Below are positions 35,950 to 44,781 of a DNA stretch of 64,000 nucleotides, piece by piece. The DNA is taken from assembly GCA_964540515.1 (NCBI GenBank), contig CAZIMS010000005.1, positions 97,354 through 161,353 on the forward strand. Reading direction: 5' to 3'. This DNA comes from JAOAGA01 sp964540515 (GTDB lineage: Bacteria > CALINM01). The position numbers and the translations under genes are program-made. Every line of letters starts with the position of its first letter. Within the stretch, counting starts at the first letter, position 1. Under the pieces are notes generated by a model. That model saw nothing but the letters and a program-made list of their open reading frames with translations. It had not been told where the DNA came from and made no database searches.

Positions 35950-37665
35950 CTATTCCCCTTTAGTATCATAATCTTTTATGTAAAAATCCCATCTTTTTTG
36001 ACCATTATATTCCGTTTGTTTTGGGATGCCAATTAAATCAACTTTTGCACTCTCTTTAATGCCATAATTGGGAAGAGCAAATCCTATGGCATTAAAAGAA
36101 ATATCATTTTGCTTTAAAAAAAGTTTAAGATGGTTTTCCTTGCTACCCACGTATCTAAAGTTTATAACTTCAGCCTTAGAAAGAAGAAAAATAGGCTCAG
36201 GATTTCCCATGCCAAAGGGTTCGAGCATTTCGAGTTGTTCGAAGAAGGTATTATCTATCTCTCCTGTGTTTAATATACTATCAATATAATGGGTCTCAGA
36301 AAACTCTCTATTTGTTAAAGCTATTTTTGCAAGCTCCTCCAGCTTTCTCTTAAAAGTTTCTAAGTCTTTTTCATAGATAGTAACTCCGCAGGCCAACTTA
36401 TGTCCTCCATATTCAACAATAATCTCACTCATATTAAACAGAGCCTCATCGAGAGGAAAATAATCTATACTCCTGCCTGATCCTTTTATTAAACCATCTT
36501 CTGTTTTAGTAAAGACAAAACAAGGCTTTTTATATCTATCAACAATCTTTCCAGCAACTATTCCCAATACTCCTAAATGCCAATCAGGAGAAAAGATACA
36601 ATAAATATATTTGTCTGAGTTTTCTTCGATTAATTTAGTTGCTTGGTTTAAAACACTCTCTTCAAACTTCTGTCTTTGCGAGTTGTTTTTATGTAACTGT
36701 TTGACTAACAGTTTTGCCTTTTCTTCATCAGAAGTTAAAAGTAGTTTTAAGGCTTCAATGGGGCTACTAACTCTTCCTGAGGCATTAATTCTTGGGGCTA
36801 TTCTAAAGGAAACAGATCTTACGTCAAGTGTATCTATGAGTAGCTCTTCTCGTAAAGCTATAATCCCTTTTTTTCTTGTCTTGTTTATCTCCCTTAAGCC
36901 ATGCTTAACAAAAATTCTGTTTGGTCCTAAGAGAGGTACCAAATCGGCAATTGTTCCAATTGCCACTAAGTCGAGGTATTGTTTTAAGTTTGGTTCGGCA
37001 ATATTATTAAAAAAGCCATATTTTCTAAGAGTCTTTCTTAGCTCTATTAGCAGATAAAAAGCTACACCTACACCTGCTAACTCTTTATAGGGGAAGGAAC
37101 AGTCCCTTCTCTTAGGGTTTATTACTGCCTCTGCATTGGGAAGTCTATCACCAGGAACATGATGATCTGTAATAATAAAATCAATCCCAACTTCTTTCCC
37201 ATACTCAACAAGATCAAAGCTTTTTATGCCACAATCGACAGTAATTACTAAGTTAGTACCCTTAGATTTTAGAAAATCAATTGCCTCTTTATTTATTCCA
37301 TATCCTTCCTTTATCCTATCGGGGATATAGAAATCACATTGAACACCAATCTCTTTGAAGAATAATAGTAGTAAGGCAGTAGCCGTAATCCCATCGGCAT
37401 CATAATCACCATAAACAGCAATTTTTTCTCGTAAAAAAACTGCCTTAGCAATACGTTCAGCACCTTTTTGTAAATCTTTAAGAGAGGATGGTTCGGGGAG
37501 ATTATTTAATGTAGGGTTTAAAAACTCCTCAATATCACTAATTTCTTGAAAAGAACGATTCAAGATAACATTTGCGATTGACTCTTTTAATTTAAAATTT
37601 TTTATTAAATTTTTTTTTAGTTCCTCATTTTTTTCACTGATTATCCATCTTTTTTTAAAGTTCAT
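35950..37665 (-). CDS. recJ: Single-stranded-DNA-specific 5'-3' exonuclease RecJ
   Basis: DHH-family nuclease in recombination and mismatch repair. The 571-aa protein shows DYDADGITATALLLLFF, VITVDCGIKS and the DHHVPGD motif in its N-terminal DHH domain, ASGRVSSPIEALKLLL in the core, then the DHHA1 region with GSGRSIDYFPL and GGHKLACGVTI. It lies between mqnE and polA on the minus strand, joined to the menaquinone genes by short gaps (24 bases). Confidence 0.96.
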   Translation of the reverse strand: MNFKKRWIISEKNEELKKNLIKNFKLKESIANVILNRSFQEISDIEEFLNPTLNNLPEPSSLKDLQKGAERIAKAVFLREKIAVYGDYDADGITATALLLLFFKEIGVQCDFYIPDRIKEGYGINKEAIDFLKSKGTNLVITVDCGIKSFDLVEYGKEVGIDFIITDHHVPGDRLPNAEAVINPKRRDCSFPYKELAGVGVAFYLLIELRKTLRKYGFFNNIAEPNLKQYLDLVAIGTIADLVPLLGPNRIFVKHGLREINKTRKKGIIALREELLIDTLDVRSVSFRIAPRINASGRVSSPIEALKLLLTSDEEKAKLLVKQLHKNNSQRQKFEESVLNQATKLIEENSDKYIYCIFSPDWHLGVLGIVAGKIVDRYKKPCFVFTKTEDGLIKGSGRSIDYFPLDEALFNMSEIIVEYGGHKLACGVTIYEKDLETFKRKLEELAKIALTNREFSETHYIDSILNTGEIDNTFFEQLEMLEPFGMGNPEPIFLLSKAEVINFRYVGSKENHLKLFLKQNDISFNAIGFALPNYGIKESAKVDLIGIPKQTEYNGQKRWDFYIKDYDTKGE

Positions 37666-37688
37666 TATTAAAAAGCCAATATTAGATT

Positions 37689-38765
37689 TTAATATGTTCT
37701 TAACTCACGATATACAGTATCCCTCTCTACAGGGATTTTTTTTGCCTCCTTAATCATAGATATTAGTTCTTCTTTTGTGAGGGCCTCTTTTGTTTTTGCA
37801 CCAGCTGAGTGTGTTATTTTCTCTTCTACAACTGTGCCATCTAAGTCATTAACCCCAAAGAATAGAGAAATTTGTGCTACCTTCTCAGTTAGCATAATCC
37901 AGAAGGCTTTTATATGCTGAAAGTTATCTAAATAAATCCTACCTATAGCTAAAGTCTTCAAATCATCAAAGCCTGTTGTGTATCTTCTTTTCTCGATTTT
38001 TGTGTTTTCTGGATGGAAGGCTAATGGTATAAAGGATTGAAAACCACCCGTTTTATCTTGCAATTGCCTCAATCTTTCCATATGATCCACCCTATGCCAA
38101 AACTCTTCAATGTGACCGTATAACATTGTGGCATTTGATTTAAGACCCACCTTGTGAGCAGTCTCCATTACTTCGAGCCATCTTTCTCCTGATATTTTTT
38201 CTGGACAAATTTTTTCTCTAATTTCAGGATGAAAAATCTCAGCTCCACCCCCTGGTAAAGACCCTAATCCTGCGTCTTTTAATGTCTTTAATACATAGTC
38301 CAATGATTTTTCAGATATCTTTGAAAAATAGTCAATCTCTACGGCCGTAAAAGCTTGAATGTGCATTGATGGAGAATGAGTTTTTAAAGTCCTAACCATA
38401 TTTACATAGAAGTCAAATCCCCATCGTGGGTGAAGCCCTCCGACTATGTGTAACTCCGTTGCTCCTTGCTTTTTAGCTTCTTCAGTCTTTTTTAACATCT
38501 CTTCCATCGTAAGTTCGTAGGAGTCTTTGTCTTCTCCATCTCTCGAGAATGCACAAAACTTGCACCTATTAACACATATATTTGTTGGGTTTATGTGTCT
38601 ATTGACATTGAAATAGACCTTATCACCATTCTTTCTTTTATTTACAAAATCAGCTAACTCACCAACAGAAAGTAGGTCTTTTGTTTCAAATAAAAAAAGC
38701 CCCTCTTCAAAACTAATCCTTTCTCCCTCAAAAACCTTTTTCTTGATTTTATCGATAGTAATCAC
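37689..38765 (-). CDS. mqnE: Aminofutalosine synthase (radical SAM)
   Basis: First committed enzyme of the futalosine menaquinone route: joins 3-[(1-carboxyvinyl)oxy]benzoate to SAM-derived adenosine. The 358-aa protein has the radical SAM cluster motif CVNRCKFCAF (CxxxCxxC, about 62-69), GGLHPRWGFDFYVNMV, SLPGGGAEIF and the ending HSAGAKTKEALT. These fit MqnE better than MqnC. Its neighbours are UbiA-, UbiD- and UbiX-type genes, which form the later steps of the same pathway. Confidence 0.92.
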   Translation of the reverse strand: MITIDKIKKKVFEGERISFEEGLFLFETKDLLSVGELADFVNKRKNGDKVYFNVNRHINPTNICVNRCKFCAFSRDGEDKDSYELTMEEMLKKTEEAKKQGATELHIVGGLHPRWGFDFYVNMVRTLKTHSPSMHIQAFTAVEIDYFSKISEKSLDYVLKTLKDAGLGSLPGGGAEIFHPEIREKICPEKISGERWLEVMETAHKVGLKSNATMLYGHIEEFWHRVDHMERLRQLQDKTGGFQSFIPLAFHPENTKIEKRRYTTGFDDLKTLAIGRIYLDNFQHIKAFWIMLTEKVAQISLFFGVNDLDGTVVEEKITHSAGAKTKEALTKEELISMIKEAKKIPVERDTVYRELRTY

Positions 38766-38766
38766 C

Positions 38767-39027
38767 TTACTGCTCCCTAATATAAACCTGTCTTTCGTTT
38801 TTTTGAAACTCTATATCAGTGCTACCACACCAAGCACAAGATACCATGGCAAACTCAAGGTCATCATCAACGATTGATACCTCTTCTTCTCTGAGCTCGT
38901 AATTTTCAGGTTCCCCGACTACTGCCATAAGATTATTGTTCTCATCTATTTCTACTTCCAAAATTTTCTTAATATTGCACCAAACATTAAAATTTGTAGT
39001 ATTTCCACAATTTCTACATTTAGCCAA
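38767..39027 (-). CDS. Small zinc-ribbon protein in the menaquinone cluster
   Basis: An 86-aa protein with CRNCGNTTNFNVWC (residues 4-17) and a C-terminal CAWCGSTDIEF, forming a four-cysteine zinc-ribbon pattern; the middle is acidic. I do not recognise a named family. It is one base from the mqnE start and three from ubiX, so it is part of the operon. It may be an accessory or regulatory factor; no catalytic residues are seen. Confidence 0.65.
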   Translation of the reverse strand: MAKCRNCGNTTNFNVWCNIKKILEVEIDENNNLMAVVGEPENYELREEEVSIVDDDLEFAMVSCAWCGSTDIEFQKNERQVYIREQ

Positions 39028-39030
39028 TTT

Positions 39031-39588
39031 TTAACCCCATTTATTTTCAGGTTCATAATTATCTAAAAAAACTTTCAAAACTCTGTCAACAAAGGATTCC
39101 ATAAGTTCATCCAAGTTCTTAGGTTTTAGATAAAAAAACGGTGAAAGTGGCATAATCGTAGCACCAGCCTGTGCCAATTTTAACATGTTCTCTAAATGAA
39201 TAATATTGTAAGGACTTTCCCTTACAGCGAGAACAACTCTTCTTTTTTCTTTGATAGCAACATCAACAGAGCGCTCTAAGAGGTTTGATGATATGCCGCT
39301 TGCAACCCTCGCCAAAAAGCCCATAGAAGCAGGACAAACCAAGACATCAAATAAATTTCCACCACTTGCAACAGGTGAGTAGAAGTTATTTTCATCTTCT
39401 AACTTAACATTCTTATAATTTTTGATAAATCTTTTTAAATCCTTATCTGTCTCTTCCTTAAAAATTTTTTCTCCATTTTTTGATACAATAAGATAGACAC
39501 TTACAGGTAATTTAGATAATTTTTTAATTATTTTTTCAGCATAAACAGCACCAGAGGCACCTGTAATTCCCAAAACAACTTTGTCCAT
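39031..39588 (-). CDS. UbiX-type flavin prenyltransferase
   Basis: Makes the prenylated FMN cofactor needed by the UbiD decarboxylase. The 185-aa flavoprotein starts VVLGITGASGAVYAEKII and has SPVASGGNLFDVLVCPASMGFLA and the RRVVLAVRESPYNIIHLENML motif typical of UbiX/Pad1. In this operon it corresponds to the MqnM-type role in the futalosine pathway. It follows the UbiA gene after 5 bases. Confidence 0.93.
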   Translation of the reverse strand: MDKVVLGITGASGAVYAEKIIKKLSKLPVSVYLIVSKNGEKIFKEETDKDLKRFIKNYKNVKLEDENNFYSPVASGGNLFDVLVCPASMGFLARVASGISSNLLERSVDVAIKEKRRVVLAVRESPYNIIHLENMLKLAQAGATIMPLSPFFYLKPKNLDELMESFVDRVLKVFLDNYEPENKWG

Positions 39589-39593
39589 AATGA

Positions 39594-40484
39594 CTATAAG
39601 TATACATCAATGACGGTAAAAATGAAAAATAAAACGCTAATATATCCATTCATATTAAAAAAGGCTATGTCAAGTTTTGATAGATCCTCTTCTTTTACTA
39701 ATGAGTGTTCATAGAGAAGTAGTAAAGAAATTATAAAAATACCTACTAAATAAAAAAATCCGAAATCTCTTATGAAAAACAATGATAGAAGCAGAATAAG
39801 CATTAAGAAATGGAATATCCTTGAGATTAATATTGAATTTTTGATGCCAAACTTTACAGGTATAGAGTAGAGCCCTTCTTTTCTGTCAAACTCATAATCT
39901 TGTAAAGCATATAAGACATCGAAGCCAGCAACCCAAAATAAAACTGCCACAGCAAGAATTAATGGTAAAAGATCAAACTCCCCCTTTATTGCAATCCAGG
40001 CACCAAGAGGTGCTCCTGCTAAGGCTAAACCTAAAACAATGTGAGAATAGTAAGTAAAACGTTTTGTTAATGAGTATCCTGTTAGTATTATTAAAGCTAA
40101 AGGCGAGAGATAGAAACAAAGCTTATTTAGCCTATAGGCTGAAAAGATAAGTAATGAAAAAGAGAGGATTGTATAGAAAATAACAGCTTCTTTTGATATT
40201 AAACCCTTAGGAAGGGGTCTATCTTTTGTTCTTGGGTTTTTCGCATCTATGTACATATCTACAAGTCTGTTAAATGACATAGCTCCAGTTCTTGCAGATA
40301 CCATAGCAACAATAATCCAGAAAAATTTTTCAAAGGGTGGCAACCCCCAGCTTGCTATAAAAGCACTGGTTAGGGCAAAGGGTAATGCAAAGATAGTATG
40401 AGAAAATTTTATCATTTCTAGAAAAATTCTAATTTTTCTGAATATGTTAAGTTGTGAAATTTCGTTTTTGATAGGTAATGACAT
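39594..40484 (-). CDS. UbiA-family prenyltransferase (MqnP-type)
   Basis: Membrane enzyme that attaches the isoprenoid tail to the aromatic futalosine-route intermediate. The 296-aa protein has about eight TM segments and both Asp-rich motifs: NRLVDMYIDAKNPRTKDRPLP (about 73-93) and DYEFDRKEGLYSIP near residue 200. The assignment to menaquinone rather than ubiquinone or heme is from the adjacent mqnE, ubiX and ubiD genes. An 86-base gap separates it from ubiD upstream. Confidence 0.9.
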   Translation of the reverse strand: MSLPIKNEISQLNIFRKIRIFLEMIKFSHTIFALPFALTSAFIASWGLPPFEKFFWIIVAMVSARTGAMSFNRLVDMYIDAKNPRTKDRPLPKGLISKEAVIFYTILSFSLLIFSAYRLNKLCFYLSPLALIILTGYSLTKRFTYYSHIVLGLALAGAPLGAWIAIKGEFDLLPLILAVAVLFWVAGFDVLYALQDYEFDRKEGLYSIPVKFGIKNSILISRIFHFLMLILLLSLFFIRDFGFFYLVGIFIISLLLLYEHSLVKEEDLSKLDIAFFNMNGYISVLFFIFTVIDVYL

Positions 40485-40570
40485 TTTTTGACCTAATAAA
40501 TTGATAATTAATATCTGTTGTCTCTTCGATTTCAGAGTTTAACGATAAAAAATCTACTTCTTATAAATTC

Positions 40571-42010
40571 TCAAATTCCATATTTTTGCCATTTTTCTTG
40601 TACCAATCTTTTTATCTCATCGCTCATCTCTATCTCTTCTGGCCAGTCTCTCATCATCCCCTCTTCTCTTGATTTTCTCGTTGCATCAATCCCCATTTTA
40701 GAGCCATATCTAGGAAAACTGGCTGAGTGATCAAGAGCATCAACAGGTCCTTCAGTTATCAGCACATCCCTCTTCCAGTCTACATTATTCAATACTCGCC
40801 AAGATGTATATCTTAAATCCTGAACATCAACATCTTCATCTACAACTATAATTAGTTTTGCAAACATCATCTGACCCTTACCCCAGAGACCATTTATTAC
40901 CTTTTTTGCCTGACCAGGGTAGGTCTTTTTTATTGAGATAATAGCACAGTTGTGAAAGACACCTTCCATTGGCAGATTCATATCTACAATCTCTGGAAAA
41001 TCAATCTTAAGAAGAGGCAAAAATATTCTCTCTGTGGCCTTAGCCATGAAGCAGTCTTCCATTGGAGGCTTGCCTACAAGTGTTGCAGGATATATGGCAT
41101 CTTTTCTTCTTGTGATGCAGGTTATGTGAAATACAGGGTATTCTTCCGCAGGTGAGTAAAAACCTGTGTGGTCTCCAAAGGGACCTTCAATTCTTCTTTC
41201 ATAAGGGTCAACATACCCTTCTAAAACAAACTCAGCATTTGCAGGTACTTCTAAATTAACGGTCTTACATTTTACAAGCTCAACAGGCTCTCTTCTTAAA
41301 AATCCAGCAAAAACCATCTCATCAATATTTGGTGGTAGTGGTGCTGTTGCGGAGTATATAACAGCAGGGTCAGAACCGATTGCTACTGCTACTTCAAGCC
41401 TTTTTCCAATCTTTTCTGCCTTTATATAATGGTGAGAGCCATCTTTATGAAGATGCCAATGCATACCTGTTGTCTTCCCATCATAAATGTGCATCCTATA
41501 CATACCACAGTTTCTAACACCTGTCTCTGGGTCTTTTGTAAAGACAAGAGGAAGGGTAATAAATCTACCGCCATCTTTAGGCCAACAAAAAAGAACAGGT
41601 AGCTTTGTCACATCAGGGTCTTCTTCTACAACTTCCTGACAGGGAGCATTTTTCACAATTTTTGGGAAAAACTTGGCAAATTCAAAAAGTTGAGGAAGCA
41701 TCTTAATTTTATCTATCAAACCTTCGGGTGTTTTATGGCTTAATAACTTTGATATTCTCTCAGGAATTTCTTCAATATTTTCAACACCTAAAGCCCAAGC
41801 CATCCTTTTATAAGATCCGAAAAGGTTAGTGGCAACAGGGAATGAAGAATTCTCAACTTTTTCAAAAAAGAGAGCAGGACCATTGCTTTTAGATACTCTA
41901 TCGGTGATCTCCGATATTTCTAAATGGCAAGAGACCTGTTCCTTTACTCTAACTAACTCTCCTTTTTTCTCAAGGAACTCGATAAACTCTCTTAAATCCT
42001 TATAGGCCAA
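40571..42010 (-). CDS. UbiD-family prenyl-FMN-dependent decarboxylase (MqnL-type)
   Basis: Removes the carboxylate from the prenylated intermediate using prenyl-FMN. The 479-aa protein shows DLREFIEFLEKKGELVRV, GMYRMHIYDGKTTGMHWHLHKDG, EVPANAEFVLEGYVDP and EGPFGDHTGFY, all canonical for UbiD. The second-half segment EDCFMAKATERIFLPLLKI and the terminal KRLVQEKWQKYGI also fit. Its stop is in a low-complexity AT stretch before the UbiA gene, and its start is one base from the cytochrome stop. Confidence 0.93.
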   Translation of the reverse strand: MAYKDLREFIEFLEKKGELVRVKEQVSCHLEISEITDRVSKSNGPALFFEKVENSSFPVATNLFGSYKRMAWALGVENIEEIPERISKLLSHKTPEGLIDKIKMLPQLFEFAKFFPKIVKNAPCQEVVEEDPDVTKLPVLFCWPKDGGRFITLPLVFTKDPETGVRNCGMYRMHIYDGKTTGMHWHLHKDGSHHYIKAEKIGKRLEVAVAIGSDPAVIYSATAPLPPNIDEMVFAGFLRREPVELVKCKTVNLEVPANAEFVLEGYVDPYERRIEGPFGDHTGFYSPAEEYPVFHITCITRRKDAIYPATLVGKPPMEDCFMAKATERIFLPLLKIDFPEIVDMNLPMEGVFHNCAIISIKKTYPGQAKKVINGLWGKGQMMFAKLIIVVDEDVDVQDLRYTSWRVLNNVDWKRDVLITEGPVDALDHSASFPRYGSKMGIDATRKSREEGMMRDWPEEIEMSDEIKRLVQEKWQKYGI

Positions 42011-42274
42011 CTATTTACCTCTGATTTTAAATAGATACTCTGTGATTATCTGGACATCTTCATCACTTATAACATTACCTGCTGTTTTCTTACGCATTCT
42101 TTCAACCGTATCTAACCAACCCTTTTTTGTCTTTTTCCTCTCTAATGACCACTCTATAGGATGACAAATGGAACATCTGCTTTCAAAAATTGCCTTAGCT
42201 TGCCTTTCGTCAAAGGCATAGCTTTTGGTTGCATAGGCCATTAAAAAAAAGATTGTGATGATTTTAATTTTCAT
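42011..42274 (-). CDS. Small monohaem cytochrome c
   Basis: An 87-aa periplasmic cytochrome. Signal peptide about 1-20 (ending SYA), a CSICH haem site at residues 34-38 in a FESRCSICHP context, and a distal Met at about residue 59 (TVERMRK) that could be the sixth ligand. It resembles the small soluble cytochromes used as electron carriers in anaerobic respiration. It overlaps the PsiE-like gene by 11 bases and abuts ubiD, so it is in the quinone operon. Confidence 0.85.
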   Translation of the reverse strand: MKIKIITIFFLMAYATKSYAFDERQAKAIFESRCSICHPIEWSLERKKTKKGWLDTVERMRKKTAGNVISDEDVQIITEYLFKIRGK

Positions 42275-42719
42275 ATTTTTGTGCTTTTACTATTATAAAA
42301 TACGCTACAACTAATGCTAAAATTGTACCTGCGCTTACCATAATCTCATAGAGCTTTTCAATTGGTGGGTGTTCCATTGTTGAGGTTTGTGCCTCAATTA
42401 AAAGAATTCTTCTTACGGAGGCAATTATTCCTACGTCTAAAAAGGGTAGCAAGCTAAATTTTTGCTTTTGCAAAAATCTAATAATCGTCCATAAAATCTC
42501 AAGAATTATAAGAACCAACAAAATCTCATTAACAGCCTCGATAAGTTTTAGTAACTCAAAACTCATCGAGTTTAAGATAGCTTTGTAAAGTACTATTCCA
42601 CAGATTATAAGTAATACAAAAGCTGCGATAATGTGAAAAAGAATATCTATCTTAATTAGAGTTTTTCTAGATGTTTCAACTAAATTTATGCTTTTCTTTT
42701 CTTCTATTCTTTCGTCCAT
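42264..42719 (-). CDS. PsiE-like membrane protein
   Basis: A 151-aa protein with four predicted TM segments (about residues 25-45, 60-85, 92-112, 127-145) of the phosphate-starvation-inducible PsiE family; its function is unknown. I start it at the ATG at 42719, not the TTG at 42758: the TTG coincides with a TTGACT -35 box, and the ATG lies 10 bases after the matching -10. There is no ribosome site, so it is probably leaderless. The C-terminus MVSAGTILALVVAYFIIVKAQKYEN is hydrophobic. Confidence 0.75.
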   Translation of the reverse strand: MDERIEEKKSINLVETSRKTLIKIDILFHIIAAFVLLIICGIVLYKAILNSMSFELLKLIEAVNEILLVLIILEILWTIIRFLQKQKFSLLPFLDVGIIASVRRILLIEAQTSTMEHPPIEKLYEIMVSAGTILALVVAYFIIVKAQKYEN

Positions 42720-42729
42720 AATGTTTAAT

Positions 42730-42758
42730 ATTATTAGGTCTTTTCTGATAAAAGTCAA
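42730..42758 (-). promoter_or_regulatory. Promoter of the PsiE/cytochrome/quinone operon
   Basis: On the minus strand, TTGACT (42758-42753), 17 bases, AATAAT (42735-42730), then 10 bases to the ATG. The -10 is imperfect but the -35 is five of six. Confidence 0.45.
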
Positions 42759-42843
42759 TCTGTAAGATTATTTACTTCTCTAAAATGTTTAATAAAAACC
42801 TTACAATGAGATAATATTGCTACAATCTAAAATTAATTTGAGT

Positions 42844-42849
42844 TATAAT
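42844..42849 (+). promoter_or_regulatory. Candidate -10 box of the ThiI-like gene
   Basis: Perfect TATAAT ending 9 bases before the ATG at 42859. No convincing -35 sits at 16-18 bases; the TTGCTA at 42817 gives a 21-base gap. No ribosome site is seen. Confidence 0.35.
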
Positions 42850-42858
42850 ATAATGTTT

Positions 42859-43848
42859 ATGAAAGCAATTGCATTACTTTCAGGCGGACTTGATAGCACT
42901 TTAGCAATAAAGCTTATTAAAGATCAAGGGATTGATGTTATTGCCCTTAATTTTGTATCACCTTTTTGTAGCTGCACCTCAAAAAATTCAAGCTGTAGCT
43001 CCGCTGCAAAGGCAGCAAAAGATTTAGGTGTATCTTTAAGAGTTATCTCAAAGGGTATTGACTATTTTAAGATTGTAGAAAATCCTAAATTTGGCTATGG
43101 GTCAAATATGAATCCTTGCATCGATTGTAGGATATACATTTTCAGAAGGGCTAAGGAGCTTATGGAAGAAGAAAATGCAAGCTTTCTAATCTCAGGAGAG
43201 GTTGTTGGACAAAGACCTATGTCACAAAAAAAGCATACCTTACGATTAATTGAGAAAGAGGCAGGGGTAGAAGACATTTTATTAAGACCTCTCTCGGCAA
43301 AGCTACTTGCGCCGACTCTTCCCGAAAGAATGGGTTGGGTTGACAGAGAAAAACTTCTTGCCATAAGTGGTAGAGGCAGAAGTGAACAAATTAAGATGGC
43401 CAAAGTAAGTAGCATTGACTATCCCTGTCCTGCCGGCGGGTGTCTGCTAACAGATAAATTTATAGCTAATAGACTTAGCGATCTCTTTAAGTATAAAAAA
43501 GATTATACACTGGAAGATATAAAACTGCTTAAACATGGAAGACACATAAGGGTCTCAGAAGATTTGAAAGTAATTGTAGGTAGAGATGAGGCGGAATGTG
43601 CTAAATTAGAAGGATTCTTTGACCCAAAGGCAGATTTGATAATATATTGTGTTGATCCTAAGGGACCAGCTTTACTTATTAAAGATTTTAAACTTAATTA
43701 TATTCCTGATGTTGTTTTTCAGATTGCCTATCGTTATTCAGATGCAAAAGAAGAGCCCCTTCATTTGGAGATTGATGGTGTTATAAAAAAGAGGCTTATC
43801 TTCAACCATTCAATAGAAGAAAATCTTTTGAGATCAATGATAATATGA
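42859..43848 (+). CDS. PP-loop ATPase, ThiI/MnmA-like sulfur transferase
   Basis: ATP-pyrophosphatase-type enzyme related to tRNA thiolases. From the ATG at 42859 it is 329 aa, beginning MKAIALLSGGLDSTLAIKLI with the PP-loop SGGLDST. Cysteine-rich segments (SPFCSCTSKNSSC; NPCIDCR; YPCPAGGCLLTD) suggest a metal or persulfide site. GQRPMSQKKHTLRLIEKEAGV and RSEQIKMAKV are typical of this family. The exact tRNA or other target cannot be assigned. An ATG six bases earlier is possible. It overlaps larE by ATGA. Confidence 0.78.
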   Translation: MKAIALLSGGLDSTLAIKLIKDQGIDVIALNFVSPFCSCTSKNSSCSSAAKAAKDLGVSLRVISKGIDYFKIVENPKFGYGSNMNPCIDCRIYIFRRAKELMEEENASFLISGEVVGQRPMSQKKHTLRLIEKEAGVEDILLRPLSAKLLAPTLPERMGWVDREKLLAISGRGRSEQIKMAKVSSIDYPCPAGGCLLTDKFIANRLSDLFKYKKDYTLEDIKLLKHGRHIRVSEDLKVIVGRDEAECAKLEGFFDPKADLIIYCVDPKGPALLIKDFKLNYIPDVVFQIAYRYSDAKEEPLHLEIDGVIKKRLIFNHSIEENLLRSMII

Positions 43849-44660
43849 TAGAAAAAGAAGAAAGACTAATAACTATAATAAGGTCCTATAAAAGTGCTAT
43901 TGTTGCCTATTCTGGAGGTGTTGACAGCTCTTTACTTTTATATTTAACATTTATAAATTTAGGAAGAGACAATGTCTTTGCAGTCATTGCAGATTCTGAG
44001 ACCTACCCAGATAGAGAAAGGGAGTTTGCGATAACTTTCTGTAAAGACCATGGTATTAACTATAGGGTGATCCATACTGAGGAGCTAAAGGACGAGAATT
44101 TTAAGAATAATCCTGTTAATAGATGCTACTATTGTAAATCACACCTCTTTGAAGATATCCTAAAGATTCAGAAAGAGCTAAATTTTGATGTTATCTTTGA
44201 GGGGAGTAATCTAGATGATTTATCCGATTTTAGACCTGGAAGGAAAGCCGTAGAGGAAAAAGGAGTTATTAGCCCACTACTTATGGCAGAGCTTACAAAA
44301 ACTGATGTGAGAGAGCTTTCTAAAAGATATAATCTGCCAACTTATGACAAACCTTCAAAGGCATGCTTAGCGTCAAGGATACCCTATGGTCATCCTATAT
44401 CTAAAGAGCTTTTAGAAAAGATTGATAGGGCAGAAAGTTTTCTCGAAAACTTGGGTTTTTCTGTAGTAAGAGTTAGGTCTCATAGAGATGTTGCAAGAAT
44501 TGAGGTGGAAAAAAAAGATTTCGAAAAAATTATGGAGAAAAGAGAGACGATTATAAGTTATCTCCTCCAGTTAGGCTTTCACTATATAACTCTTGATCTT
44601 GAAGGGTTTAGGTCGGGAAGTATGAATAGAGGAGTTGATACAAGAGTAGGCAGGTTGTAG
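43845..44660 (+). CDS. larE: LarE-type ATP-dependent sulfur transferase
   Basis: Builds the nickel-pincer nucleotide cofactor by adding sulfur to the pyridine carboxylates. The 271-aa PP-loop protein has VAYSGGVDSSLLLY (residues 20-33) and the LarE tail ITLDLEGFRSGSMNRGV. Cysteines 94 and 97 (RCYYC) and 174 (KACLASR) form the three-cysteine pattern that I recall being linked to a [4Fe-4S]-dependent, non-sacrificial form in Thermotoga. LarB and LarC are not in this window. It starts inside the previous gene's stop. Confidence 0.85.
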   Translation: MIEKEERLITIIRSYKSAIVAYSGGVDSSLLLYLTFINLGRDNVFAVIADSETYPDREREFAITFCKDHGINYRVIHTEELKDENFKNNPVNRCYYCKSHLFEDILKIQKELNFDVIFEGSNLDDLSDFRPGRKAVEEKGVISPLLMAELTKTDVRELSKRYNLPTYDKPSKACLASRIPYGHPISKELLEKIDRAESFLENLGFSVVRVRSHRDVARIEVEKKDFEKIMEKRETIISYLLQLGFHYITLDLEGFRSGSMNRGVDTRVGRL

Positions 44661-44781
44661 CTGAGTTGGGTAAAGTAATAGGCATATTATTAGATAGTAG
44701 ATTTTGAGTGGAGACTTTAAGTTCTACTTTATCAAGGCCTTCAAGTTCAGATGTAATGATGTTCAAGACAATATATTGGTC

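Noticed and set aside
42720..42758. TTG start for the PsiE-like protein at 42758
   Set aside because: The TTG is part of a TTGACT -35 box; the ATG at 42719 follows its -10 directly.
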